From Verrucomicrobiota bacterium (GTDB lineage Bacteria; Verrucomicrobiota; Verrucomicrobiia; Chthoniobacterales; UBA10450), in contig QHPN01000227.1 in NCBI GenBank assembly GCA_003219115.1, positions 1 through 7,252 on the forward strand: 7,252 bases of DNA, given 5' to 3'. This document shows positions 1 to 6,081 of the stretch, piece after piece. A model generated the notes under the pieces. That model was not told the DNA's origin, did not search any database, and was given only the letters and a program-made list of their open reading frames with translations. Position numbers and translations under genes: made by a program. Each line of letters starts with the position of its first letter. The stretch's first letter is position 1.

Positions 1-393
1 CGATTCGCGCGCGGCGCGCGAGCTGATGACATCACGCGAATAATGCGCCGCGACGGGATCGGTCACCGCCCAGCGTTCGACGATCAAGTTGATTCGACGC
101 CAGAGTGGGATGTTGCGGTAATGCGTCGTGGCCAGGTGATCGAGCAGCTTTACCCAAAAGCGCGTTACTGTTTCGTGATAAACATTCACCCCGTGATGTT
201 GGGTGAAGCGTTGCAGTGTTTCCCGCATCCGCACGGTCGCGTCATCGAGCGGCGCTTCGCTCAGGTAAGTTAACGCCACCGCGATATGCGCGCAGTGATG
301 GAACTGCGACGGGGGAATCGTCGCGTCTTCGAAGGCGCGCACCAGCTCGCGCACTTCCTTGTCATTTACGAAATCGCGGACCTTTGGTTGCAA
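1..393 (-). CDS. Conserved protein of unknown function (5' part, runs off the window)
   Basis: The frame is open for 131 codons from a TTG at 393 to base 1, so the C-terminal end lies outside the window. The protein is soluble-looking and mostly helical, with no signal peptide or membrane segment. Two conserved-looking blocks stand out: FHHCAHIAVALTYL (residues 31-44, with His32, His33 and His36) and VYHETVTRFWVKLL (71-84, with His73 and Glu74). I recall this His-rich plus 'YHET' pattern from small uncharacterised bacterial proteins, but I know no assigned function. The His/Glu pattern could bind a metal; that is inference only. The TTG start is chosen because AGGG lies 5 bases upstream and the codon follows the stop of the GlsB-like gene by 2 bases. 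A TTG at 423 would overlap that gene. The close spacing suggests co-transcription with the GlsB-like gene. Confidence 0.72.
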   Translation of the reverse strand, partial: MQPKVRDFVNDKEVRELVRAFEDATIPPSQFHHCAHIAVALTYLSEAPLDDATVRMRETLQRFTQHHGVNVYHETVTRFWVKLLDHLATTHYRNIPLWRRINLIVERWAVTDPVAAHYSRDVISSRAARES

Positions 394-395
394 TT

Positions 396-656
396 CTACC
401 CTGCCGGCGCCAAGCGCGTCCAAAGAAACAGGACAACCACAGCGCCGATGACTGACATAATGAACCCGGCCGGATGAAAGGCTGAGCCTGGCTCTGGCTT
501 GGAAAAGAGCCGCCCAATGAATCCACCGACAACGCCGCCACCGATCCCGAGCAGCGTCGTCATGATCAGCCCCATACTTTGTGCGCCCGGCATGACTGCG
601 CGTGCGACCAGACCGACAACGAAACCAACAATGATGTGCCAAATTACATGTACCAT
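396..656 (-). CDS. GlsB/YeaQ/YmgE family stress response membrane protein
   Basis: An 86-residue very hydrophobic protein of the transglycosylase-associated family (Pfam Transgly_assoc), normally 80-90 residues, so it looks complete. It has three predicted membrane segments: about residues 4-22, 28-50 and 60-82. The family signature is visible in the first two: a Gly-rich first helix ending in 'VARAVMPG', then 'TTLLGIGGGVVGGFIG'. Family members are small inner-membrane proteins induced in stationary phase or under stress in enterobacteria. The old name 'transglycosylase-associated' does not prove an enzymatic role. The ATG at 656 gives the usual family start; no clear Shine-Dalgarno lies ahead of it. 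The stop is 2 bases before the TTG start of the next gene, so the two may share a transcript. A 68-base spacer separates it from the glycosyltransferase upstream. Confidence 0.9.
   Translation of the reverse strand: MVHVIWHIIVGFVVGLVARAVMPGAQSMGLIMTTLLGIGGGVVGGFIGRLFSKPEPGSAFHPAGFIMSVIGAVVVLFLWTRLAPAG
399..402 (-). promoter_or_regulatory. Ribosome binding site deciding the TTG start at 393
   Basis: AGGG on the minus strand ends 5 bases before the TTG at 393-391. It lies inside the last codons of the GlsB-like gene, whose TAG stop occupies 398-396. This arrangement fits translational coupling and is the reason for choosing the TTG over other in-frame starts. Short motif, so moderate confidence. 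Confidence 0.45.
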
Positions 657-724
657 AGGTTTTTGCGGTTAGATGCCCACGAGATTACACGGCCGGCAAG
701 ATACTGACCATCATTTTTCGCGAC

Positions 725-1429
725 TCAGCTGATCGGTTTCTCGCGCTCGCCGCCGTACCACATGTCGAGCTTTTTGCGCGACATGACTCCGCGCGGGCCG
801 TGGAACAGCAAAGAAAGAAGACGACCAAATATTTTCCAACAGGAATACATTCGCAGTTTGCGGCCAGACGTAATCGCCGGTTCCCGCAAGAGCGTGAATT
901 TCCCCAATCGTTTCAGGGCGACCGTGAAAAATACTTCTTCGCCAGCAAAATAGATTTCGTCGAAGCCGCTGACTGTGAAAAAAATCTCGCGCGTGGTGAA
1001 GAGGAATGCGCCGGCACCGAGATTGAGGCCGAAATAAAGCGTGCTGAAAACATGAAACATCACTTTGCCCCATGGTGGAATTTCGCCATCGAAGGCGAGA
1101 CGACCGCTGCCACCAGCAAAACCATCGCGGAGCGCATGGAGAACACCGCGAACATGCTCGAGTCCGATTCGGGTATCGGCATCGACGAAAATAAAGACAT
1201 CGCCGCGGGCCGCTCTTGCACCGGCATTCCGCGCGGCCGCAATTTGCCGACGGTCGATCGAAATCACACGCGCGCCGAACTGTTGGCCAATCGCTGCGGT
1301 TGCGTCGGTCGATCCATCGTTCACCACGACAATCTCGTATTCGTAGCCAGCGGCCGCGGAATGGATCGCGCGAACGGTCCTGGGGAGCTCAGCTTCTTCG
1401 TTAAAGGCCGGGACAATGAACGAAATCAT
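725..1429 (-). CDS. Family 2 glycosyltransferase
   Basis: A 234-residue GT-A fold transferase that would move a sugar from a nucleotide-sugar donor; the substrate cannot be read from sequence. The N-terminus 'MISFIVPAFNEEAELP' is the standard GT2 opening. 'NDGSTD' (37-42) forms part of the nucleotide pocket, 'AAARNAG' (64-70) follows, and the metal-binding DxD is D83-A-D85 in 'FVDADT'. The acidic 'GEEVFF' near 163-168 lies where the catalytic-base region is expected. The region 121-146 is hydrophobic and may lie against the membrane, but no strong C-terminal transmembrane anchor is seen. The C-terminus is basic ('SRKKLDMW'), fitting peripheral membrane contact. The ATG at 1429 starts directly at the conserved motif; Shine-Dalgarno is weak. 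It stands apart from the glycan operon further right and need not belong to the same pathway. Confidence 0.9.
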   Translation of the reverse strand: MISFIVPAFNEEAELPRTVRAIHSAAAGYEYEIVVVNDGSTDATAAIGQQFGARVISIDRRQIAAARNAGARAARGDVFIFVDADTRIGLEHVRGVLHALRDGFAGGSGRLAFDGEIPPWGKVMFHVFSTLYFGLNLGAGAFLFTTREIFFTVSGFDEIYFAGEEVFFTVALKRLGKFTLLREPAITSGRKLRMYSCWKIFGRLLSLLFHGPRGVMSRKKLDMWYGGEREKPIS

Positions 1430-1448
1430 GGATCAGCAATTAATCACA

Positions 1449-1475
1449 CCACAGAGGGAACAGAGAGCGCGGAGG
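1449..1475. repeat. Short 9-base-periodic intergenic repeat
   Basis: Three 9-base units follow each other on the plus strand from 1451: ACAGAGGGA, ACAGAGAGC, GCGGAGGTT. The last is degenerate. Read on the minus strand this resembles the 'CTCTGTG..CTCTGTGGTG' element that I recall as scattered between genes in many unrelated bacterial genomes. It fills part of the 103-base gap between the YbdK-type ligase and the glycosyltransferase. Family identity is from memory; the periodicity is directly visible. Confidence 0.5.
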
Positions 1476-1532
1476 TTTTCTTCTTCTTGGAATGTGGATC
1501 CTGGGAATGACAGGAACAGACAAGAGCGTAAT

Positions 1533-2678
1533 TCACGCCACCGACGCTTGCTTTTCCAGCTCTACTTCGCTCAAACCTTCGTAGGTTTCTGCGACGATGT
1601 GGTCGACTACGGCTTTCATGTCGTGCGTCCGTTCCCAGACGGAGAGCTGGCGATCTGCACCGGTTCCTTCATGCAAAATTCGCTCGATGTGATTCATCTC
1701 CCGGCGGCTGCCGAGTTCCACCACTTCGTCGGCGACAAATTCGATAAACTCATGAATGAGACTGCGCGTTTCAGTTTCGCTTTCCTGGCCGAAATCAATT
1801 AGCTTTCCGTCGATACCATAGCGGGACGCGCGCCAGCGATTTTCATCGAGCAAACGCCTCCGGTAAATCCGGAAGGTGACATTTTGACGAAGCAGCTTGT
1901 GCAACTTCGCAATCAACGCCTGAATCAGGGCGGCGATGGCAAGAGTATCGTCGACACGCGTTTGTGCGTCGCATACCCGCACTTCCAGGGTGTCAAAAAA
2001 AGGATGGAGCCGGATATCCCACCAAATTTTCTTGGCGTTGTCGATGCAGCCTGTTTTCACCAGCAGCTTGCAGTAATCGTTGTACTCGGAGAGCGACTCG
2101 AACGAATCGGGAATGCCGGTACGCGGAAAGCGCTCGAACACTTTCAGCCGATAACCTTTTAGTCCGGTATCGTGGCCGACCCAGAACGGCGAATTAACCG
2201 AGAGCGCGTAAATGTGCGGCAAAAAATAGCGCGCCTGATTCATGACGTGGATGGCGGTTTCGCGATCGGGAATGCCCACATGGACATGCAACCCGAAGAT
2301 GAGATTCGCCCGGGCCAGCAATTGCATGTCGCGCACAATTTCCTGGTAGCGCTCCCCCTTGGTAATGAGCTGATCGCGCCAATGCGAAAACGGATGCGTG
2401 CCGACCGACGCGATCTTGAGTTTGCTGCGCCCGGCCAGCGCGGCGAGACGACTTCGCAGCTCCGTCACATGCGTCCGGGCATCATCGATGTCGCGGCAAA
2501 TTTCCGTGCCCAGCTCAACCACCGATTGATGCATCTCGGGCTTGATCTGCTCCTTGAGCGTAAATTTGCCGTCCTCCAGAATTTCATGAATGTGCGAGCG
2601 CAACTCGCGCGTCTCGGGATCGACGATGGCGAATTCTTCCTCGATGCCGAGGGTGAAGACATGATCTTTGGCGCTCAT
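1533..2678 (-). CDS. ybdK: YbdK family carboxylate-amine ligase (glutamate-cysteine ligase type 2 fold)
   Basis: A 381-residue ATP-dependent ligase of the GCS2 family (E. coli YbdK is about 372 residues), expected to join a carboxylate such as glutamate to an amine such as cysteine. E. coli YbdK has only weak glutamate-cysteine ligase activity, so the true substrate is open. Family motifs in order: 'TLGIEEEF' (9-16), 'HQSVVELGTEICRD' (50-63), 'GTHPFSHW' (93-100), 'IFGLHVHVGIPD' (127-138), 'LSVNSPFWVGHDTGLKGYR' (159-177), 'PRTGIPDSFES' (185-195), 'EVRVCDAQTRVDDTLAIAALIQAL' split across 232-255, and 'RASRYGIDGKLID' (283-295). The ATG at 2678 is chosen because homology starts at once. The frame stays open to 2909, but that extension is translated repeat DNA and the antisense of the neighbouring gene. 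No clear Shine-Dalgarno. It is probably a stand-alone cytoplasmic enzyme. Confidence 0.92.
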   Translation of the reverse strand: MSAKDHVFTLGIEEEFAIVDPETRELRSHIHEILEDGKFTLKEQIKPEMHQSVVELGTEICRDIDDARTHVTELRSRLAALAGRSKLKIASVGTHPFSHWRDQLITKGERYQEIVRDMQLLARANLIFGLHVHVGIPDRETAIHVMNQARYFLPHIYALSVNSPFWVGHDTGLKGYRLKVFERFPRTGIPDSFESLSEYNDYCKLLVKTGCIDNAKKIWWDIRLHPFFDTLEVRVCDAQTRVDDTLAIAALIQALIAKLHKLLRQNVTFRIYRRRLLDENRWRASRYGIDGKLIDFGQESETETRSLIHEFIEFVADEVVELGSRREMNHIERILHEGTGADRQLSVWERTHDMKAVVDHIVAETYEGLSEVELEKQASVA

Positions 2679-2702
2679 GGGATGAGAACAATGTCCTAAT
2701 AA

Positions 2703-2800
2703 CCGCGCGCTGTCATCCCGAGCGAACGCGAGGGACCTCTCATCCGTTCGAGAAGATGATCGTGAGATCCCTCGCGTCCGCTCGGGATGACAGCGCGCGG
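2703..2800. repeat. Long inverted repeat of the TGTCATCCCGAGC family; possible terminator or 3' stabiliser
   Basis: The left arm starts at 2703 (CCGCGCGCTGTCATCCCGAG) and the right arm ends at 2800. They pair over about 37 positions with two mismatches (2725/2778 and 2736/2767), then an unpaired loop of about 20-25 bases. In plus-strand RNA both mismatches are A-C pairs. In minus-strand RNA, the direction of the genes, both become G-U wobbles, so the hairpin closes fully. It lies 15 bases after the stop of the molybdoenzyme gene and 24 before the ligase start. It could therefore end or protect the upstream message. No U-tract follows, so a standard intrinsic terminator is not shown. The translated form 'CHPERTRGISR' is a well-known spurious peptide in databases. 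Confidence 0.85.
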
Positions 2801-2814
2801 GATGCAGGTATTTG

Positions 2815-4371
2815 CTACACCAAAACGTGAACGATGACCTTGTGGAAACCCGTGATCCCAGAAGTAAACGGACGGTTCTCCTCGTACTCCTGCACCTTGT
2901 CGTCGCCATCAGTCGCGCGCACCACGAGCGTATAATCGTCGACCTCGTCAGGCTGCCAGTTAAAACTCCAGAGCGCCCAGGTTAGTTTCGTTCCGGGATA
3001 ATGAATCTTCGCATCATCCCAGTTCTCGCCATCGTCGGAACTGAATTCCACCCGCGAGATGCCGCGGTCGCCGCCGAACGCGATGCCTTTAACCGGCACG
3101 CCTTTCGTCGCTTCCGTCAATTTTATCCACATCTCGTTATATGGAACATCGATCCGCGATCGCGTCGGCACGATAAAATTCGGTCCCCAGCCCTGACTTT
3201 CATAAAAACCTTTCGCGTTCGCATTTGTTACTTCGATGCGCGTGAGCCATTTCACATGTTTCTCGCCGAAGTAACCGGGGACGATGGCGCGCGCAGGGAA
3301 ACCGTGCCGGTCCGGTAATTCCACTCCGTTCATCATCAGAGCAACGAGCGTGGTCGGGTTCATCGCTTTCTCGAACGGAACGGTGTCGGTGTAGTTATCG
3401 ACGCCGTGGAGTCGCACTCTTTCCGCCCCCGGCAATGGAGAAGATGCTTGCAGCAGGTCTGCCATACGAATGCCGCGCCATACCGCGTTACTCATCAGTC
3501 CGGCATCGAGCCCATTGCTGATACACATCAAGGTCGTTTCCTGATCAATCAGTTCCATAGTCTTGAAATCCAGAATCCGATAGGTCCGTGGATACCGGAC
3601 CAGGCCGCTGACTTCGAGATGCCACAGGCCTCCATCCACGCGCGGGTCGACCACATTTTTAGTCACACAGTAGAACTGATCGTTCGGTGTGATCGGCTGG
3701 ACGCCTTCGCCTTTATATTGGGTGCCATCATAGCTGAAGGTCGCGATTTGAAAGAGCTTGCGCGCAATGGCGGCACCTCCGCCCGCGAGTAAAACGCCGA
3801 GCGTTCCAAACAAAAACGCCCGCCGGCCGAGAGTCGGCGAAAATTCAACGCTCGTTGCCGTTTTTGCGTGTTCGCGAGTCGTTAGAAAATCGAAACCAAG
3901 GACGAGAACCCGCTCGAAGAGAAGGAAACAAATCGCGAGCCCAAGCAACGTGATCAACCGCGCGGCGTCGATCGGCATTCCGCCGTAATGGGTGCCAAGT
4001 ACGGGCCAGAGCAGGATTGCGCTGACGATCAACGGCAGCGCGACAAAAATGAGAAAACTCCAGCGATATCGAATATGCTGATGTTTGCGGCGCACGATCC
4101 CGTAAATCATTCCGCCAATCGCCCCCACCAGAATTTGACCAAGCATGGAAGAGCCGACGCCGAGTTGCTTCAAATGATTGTAGCCGCCGACGCGGCCCAT
4201 GATCCAAAAGAACGGCTTTGGCGAGATGAAAACACTGAGGCGATCCCCGAGGATGACAAGGGGCGTGGCAATATCGAACGCCCACGCCAGCAAGAGCATG
4301 GCAAAGGTCATGGCGATGCCCGCAACAACGCCGGCGAAGAGACCGCAAAGCAGTGCATTCGATCGGCTCAT
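2815..4371 (-). CDS. Membrane-anchored molybdopterin-dependent oxidoreductase, sulfite oxidase fold
   Basis: 518 residues from the ATG at 4371 (522 if a TTG at 4383 is used). Residues 1-165 carry about four membrane helices (near 6-31, 79-93, 104-123, 137-159), with the block 'GGYNHLKQLGVGS' between the first two. A twin-arginine segment follows, 'GRRAFLFGTLGVLLAGGG' (182-199), which should place the rest outside the cytoplasmic membrane. Residues about 225-385 are the Mo-pterin domain (Pfam oxidoreductase molybdopterin-binding); the Mo-ligating cysteine is Cys283 in 'TLMCISNGLDAG', followed by 'VWRGIRMADLL'. Residues about 400-515 are the Mo-co dimerisation domain ('IAFGGDRGISRVEFSSDDGENW'). 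No heme-binding motif is obvious. The substrate is unknown: sulfite, or oxidised methionine as in MsrP, are options but not proven. It is separated from the genes on both sides by repeat-filled spacers, so it is probably its own transcription unit. Confidence 0.9.
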   Translation of the reverse strand: MSRSNALLCGLFAGVVAGIAMTFAMLLLAWAFDIATPLVILGDRLSVFISPKPFFWIMGRVGGYNHLKQLGVGSSMLGQILVGAIGGMIYGIVRRKHQHIRYRWSFLIFVALPLIVSAILLWPVLGTHYGGMPIDAARLITLLGLAICFLLFERVLVLGFDFLTTREHAKTATSVEFSPTLGRRAFLFGTLGVLLAGGGAAIARKLFQIATFSYDGTQYKGEGVQPITPNDQFYCVTKNVVDPRVDGGLWHLEVSGLVRYPRTYRILDFKTMELIDQETTLMCISNGLDAGLMSNAVWRGIRMADLLQASSPLPGAERVRLHGVDNYTDTVPFEKAMNPTTLVALMMNGVELPDRHGFPARAIVPGYFGEKHVKWLTRIEVTNANAKGFYESQGWGPNFIVPTRSRIDVPYNEMWIKLTEATKGVPVKGIAFGGDRGISRVEFSSDDGENWDDAKIHYPGTKLTWALWSFNWQPDEVDDYTLVVRATDGDDKVQEYEENRPFTSGITGFHKVIVHVLV

Positions 4372-4387
4372 CGTCGGTGCCAATTAT

Positions 4388-4405
4388 CCAAGCGCAGGCG
4401 CTTGG
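4388..4405. repeat. Perfect 18-base near-palindrome just upstream of the molybdoenzyme start
   Basis: Eight-base arms CCAAGCGC and GCGCTTGG are separated by only AG. It ends 16 bases before the ATG at 4371 and 4 bases before the alternative TTG at 4383. With a 2-base spacer it suits a dimeric repressor site as well as a hairpin. A related half (AAGCGCCT) follows at 4409. Operator function is inference. Confidence 0.4.
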
Positions 4406-4480
4406 CACAAGCGCCTCGACAAATCTCCCGGGGCAATTGATGAGATGGCACTGGAAGACAGGCATCTTGCCTTTCTCGGA

Positions 4481-4501
4481 CGACAAGCTTCTAGCTTGTC
4501 G
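4481..4501. terminator. Strong 9-bp hairpin with a 3-base loop after the glycan operon
   Basis: CGACAAGCT, loop TCT, then AGCTTGTCG form a perfect stem. It lies about 70 bases beyond the stop codon of the last glycan gene in transcription direction. There is no run of U after it, so it could be a factor-dependent or weak terminator, or just a repeat unit. Confidence 0.35.
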
Positions 4502-4573
4502 AGGACAGCGAGCAACGACGGGCAGGATGCCCATCGTCCGAGGTCCGAGCCGGACTGGCGAATGGCTAGAAGC

Positions 4574-5260
4574 CTAACCTCCAACCGCGATTTTTAGAAA
4601 TGTCGCTAGGATTCGAAAGCTCGCGAGAAATGTGCCACGCAAAGTTCCGGAGACTTTCGAGACTCCGCCGGTCCGACATCGATGGTCAACCGGGATTTCC
4701 AGAATCCGCAAGCCCGCGCGGGCGGCCTTCATCTGCATCTCCAGATTCCAGCCATACGTTTCTTCCCGCATTGCGAGTTTCTCGAGCGCATCGCGCCGAA
4801 TCGCGCGGAACGGCGACATGTCGGTGTAGCGCACCCCATAAAGTACGCGGATCAAAAATCCGGCCAGATAACCGGCGAATACCTGTTGCGCGTTCATGCT
4901 CCCGGGCTCGCGTTTCCCGCGCGTGCGCGAGCCGATGACGAAATCATGTGTGCCATTAATGATTGGTTCAGCCAGTGCCGACATGAATTGCGGCATATCG
5001 CTCCCGTCGCCATCGAGAAAGAGAATTAATTCACATTCATCAGAAACCGCGGCCACTCCTGCGGCGCAGGCACGACCGTATCCGCGCGCCGCCGAAATCA
5101 CTCGCGCGCCTGCGTTTCTGGCTCGTTTCGCCGTTTGATCCGTGCTGCCATTATCAACAACGATCACTTCGCGCGGAATTTTCGTCGCCACTACTTCGCG
5201 GACGACTTGCACGATCGGTTCCTCCTCATTCAACGCTGGAATAACAACGGAAATCCACAC
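4574..5260 (-). CDS. Family 2 glycosyltransferase, polyprenyl-phosphate sugar synthase type
   Basis: 228 residues of the GT-A fold, close in style to dolichyl-phosphate mannose/glucose synthases, which transfer a sugar from a nucleotide donor to a polyprenyl phosphate at the inner face of the membrane. Motifs: 'VVIPALNEEEPI' (5-16), 'VDNGSTD' (35-41), the metal-binding 'LDGDGSD' (82-88), 'VIGSR' (108-112), 'DMSPFRAIRRDALEKL' (147-162), 'ETYGWNLEMQMKA' (167-179), and the family-typical 'RTGGVSKVSGTLRG' (196-209). The C-terminus is hydrophobic (about 210-226), which may help membrane contact, but there is no separate transmembrane domain. The start is GTG at 5260, 8 bases after the methyltransferase stop, directly ahead of the conserved motif; no strong Shine-Dalgarno is seen. 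As the last gene of the operon it likely loads a lipid carrier with a sugar. Donor and acceptor are unknown. Confidence 0.9.
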   Translation of the reverse strand: MWISVVIPALNEEEPIVQVVREVVATKIPREVIVVDNGSTDQTAKRARNAGARVISAARGYGRACAAGVAAVSDECELILFLDGDGSDMPQFMSALAEPIINGTHDFVIGSRTRGKREPGSMNAQQVFAGYLAGFLIRVLYGVRYTDMSPFRAIRRDALEKLAMREETYGWNLEMQMKAARAGLRILEIPVDHRCRTGGVSKVSGTLRGTFLASFRILATFLKIAVGG

Positions 5261-5268
5261 GTCGACAA

Positions 5269-6081
5269 TTACAAGAGCGACTGTTCACGATCGACTTGCT
5301 GAAGGAATTCCAGTCGTGTGCCTGCCGGTACTTCTCCATTGCGGGAGAATGCGATATAAAACTCGCTTCCTGTCGTTGGATAAAACGCCAGTTCCTTGAG
5401 CTGAATGAAGCCGAGCTCAAAGAGATCGCGCATCATCAGTCGGAACGAAGTCGGAGTGAAACACCATTCATGAACATCGAGGTAAACCTCGCGCTCGCTC
5501 ACATCGCGGATCGCCTGTTTCGCCTGCTCCAATGAATGGACAAGTTTGAACTCACCCTTGTCTTTTGCATCCCAGGCGATGCGTCCCTCCCTGCTCACCA
5601 CCGTTAGAAAATACTCCGCTGCCGTTCCCGCTGGATGAATTTTCGGCGGATTCCGCGCGGCATCGATGACGCGCCCAATGCCCGTAATCGGGCGAAAGTG
5701 ATCAAAAGAATAACGTTTGTCGGGCACCGCCAGCGAAAGGACGCCACCTTCTTTCAAAAGTGAATCACAATCGTTGAGGAACCCGATCAAATCCGTGGTG
5801 TGTTCGAGAACGTGCGAGGCAATGATCCAGTCGTAAACGTGGCGGCGGCCGATCAGTTCGCCATAAGGCCGGCCATCCCAGACGAAATCGACCTCCTCGA
5901 TGTTTTCCACCGCGATCCCATGCGGCCGGTATTTTTCGATCAGCGCTTCTTTGTCGCAATGGTCGAGCACGTGCACTCGAAATCCCTGTTTCTTTGGCGC
6001 AATCGGAGAGCAACCTGCACCAATCTCCAAGCCCAGACCATCGCGCTTGATGTGCGCCAGAATAATTTCCTCCCGAGTCAT
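5269..6081 (-). CDS. Class I SAM-dependent methyltransferase, probably acting on a glycan
   Basis: 270 residues with the Rossmann-type methyltransferase core at the N-terminus. Motif I is 'LEIGAGCSPI' (18-27), which binds S-adenosylmethionine. 'HVLDHCDKEALIEKY' (37-51) ends the second strand with the acidic Asp40. 'DWIIASHVLEHTTD' (84-97) carries the HxxEH block common in this group, and 'LLKEGGVLSLAVPDKRYSFD' spans 108-127. The remaining 140 residues are less typical and probably set substrate specificity. No signal peptide or membrane helix. The ATG at 6081 overlaps the TGA of the epimerase gene by 4 bases (ATGA), a strong sign of translational coupling. Its place between a sugar epimerase and a glycosyltransferase suggests O- or N-methylation of a surface sugar; this is inference. 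Confidence 0.85.
   Translation of the reverse strand: MTREEIILAHIKRDGLGLEIGAGCSPIAPKKQGFRVHVLDHCDKEALIEKYRPHGIAVENIEEVDFVWDGRPYGELIGRRHVYDWIIASHVLEHTTDLIGFLNDCDSLLKEGGVLSLAVPDKRYSFDHFRPITGIGRVIDAARNPPKIHPAGTAAEYFLTVVSREGRIAWDAKDKGEFKLVHSLEQAKQAIRDVSEREVYLDVHEWCFTPTSFRLMMRDLFELGFIQLKELAFYPTTGSEFYIAFSRNGEVPAGTRLEFLQQVDREQSLL

Larger units (their letters stand above)
4388..4555. repeat. Cluster of five small palindromes filling an intergenic spacer
   Basis: The spacer between the glycosyltransferase stop (4574) and the molybdoenzyme start holds five inverted repeats with tiny loops. They are 4388-4405 (CCAAGCGC-AG-GCGCTTGG), 4460-4472 (AGGCA-TCT-TGCCT), 4481-4501 (9-base arms), 4515-4537 (10-base arms with one mismatch, a G-U wobble in minus-strand RNA) and 4543-4555 (GTCCG-AGC-CGGAC). 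Translated, the block gives 'GRMPIV' and 'DGQDA'-like peptides that I recall as a common artefact of dispersed repeats in Verrucomicrobiota-like genomes. It may terminate the glycan operon. Confidence 0.7.

Noticed and set aside
8..20. GC-rich palindrome CGCGCGGCGCGCG
   Set aside because: It lies inside the coding frame of the partial protein as Arg/Ala/Ser codons and needs no further explanation.
800..1510. Plus-strand open frame of 236 codons
   Set aside because: It lies antisense to the glycosyltransferase, which has clear GT2 motifs; the plus-strand product has no recognisable domain and a low-complexity, charged composition.
2172..2699. Plus-strand open frame of 175 codons
   Set aside because: Antisense shadow of the YbdK-type ligase, whose motifs are unambiguous.
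2703..2800. Two-unit CRISPR array or IS terminal repeats
   Set aside because: There is a single inverted pair with a short loop and no spacer series, no transposase and no target duplication visible.
3988..4440. Plus-strand open frame of 150 codons
   Set aside because: Antisense to the membrane region of the molybdoenzyme; composition is highly polar and shows no family motif.
3845..4534. Minus-strand open frame of 229 codons overlapping the molybdoenzyme
   Set aside because: Its start is in the palindrome cluster and the rest is another frame of the membrane domain; the encoded GILPV...KMPVF peptide is translated repeat.
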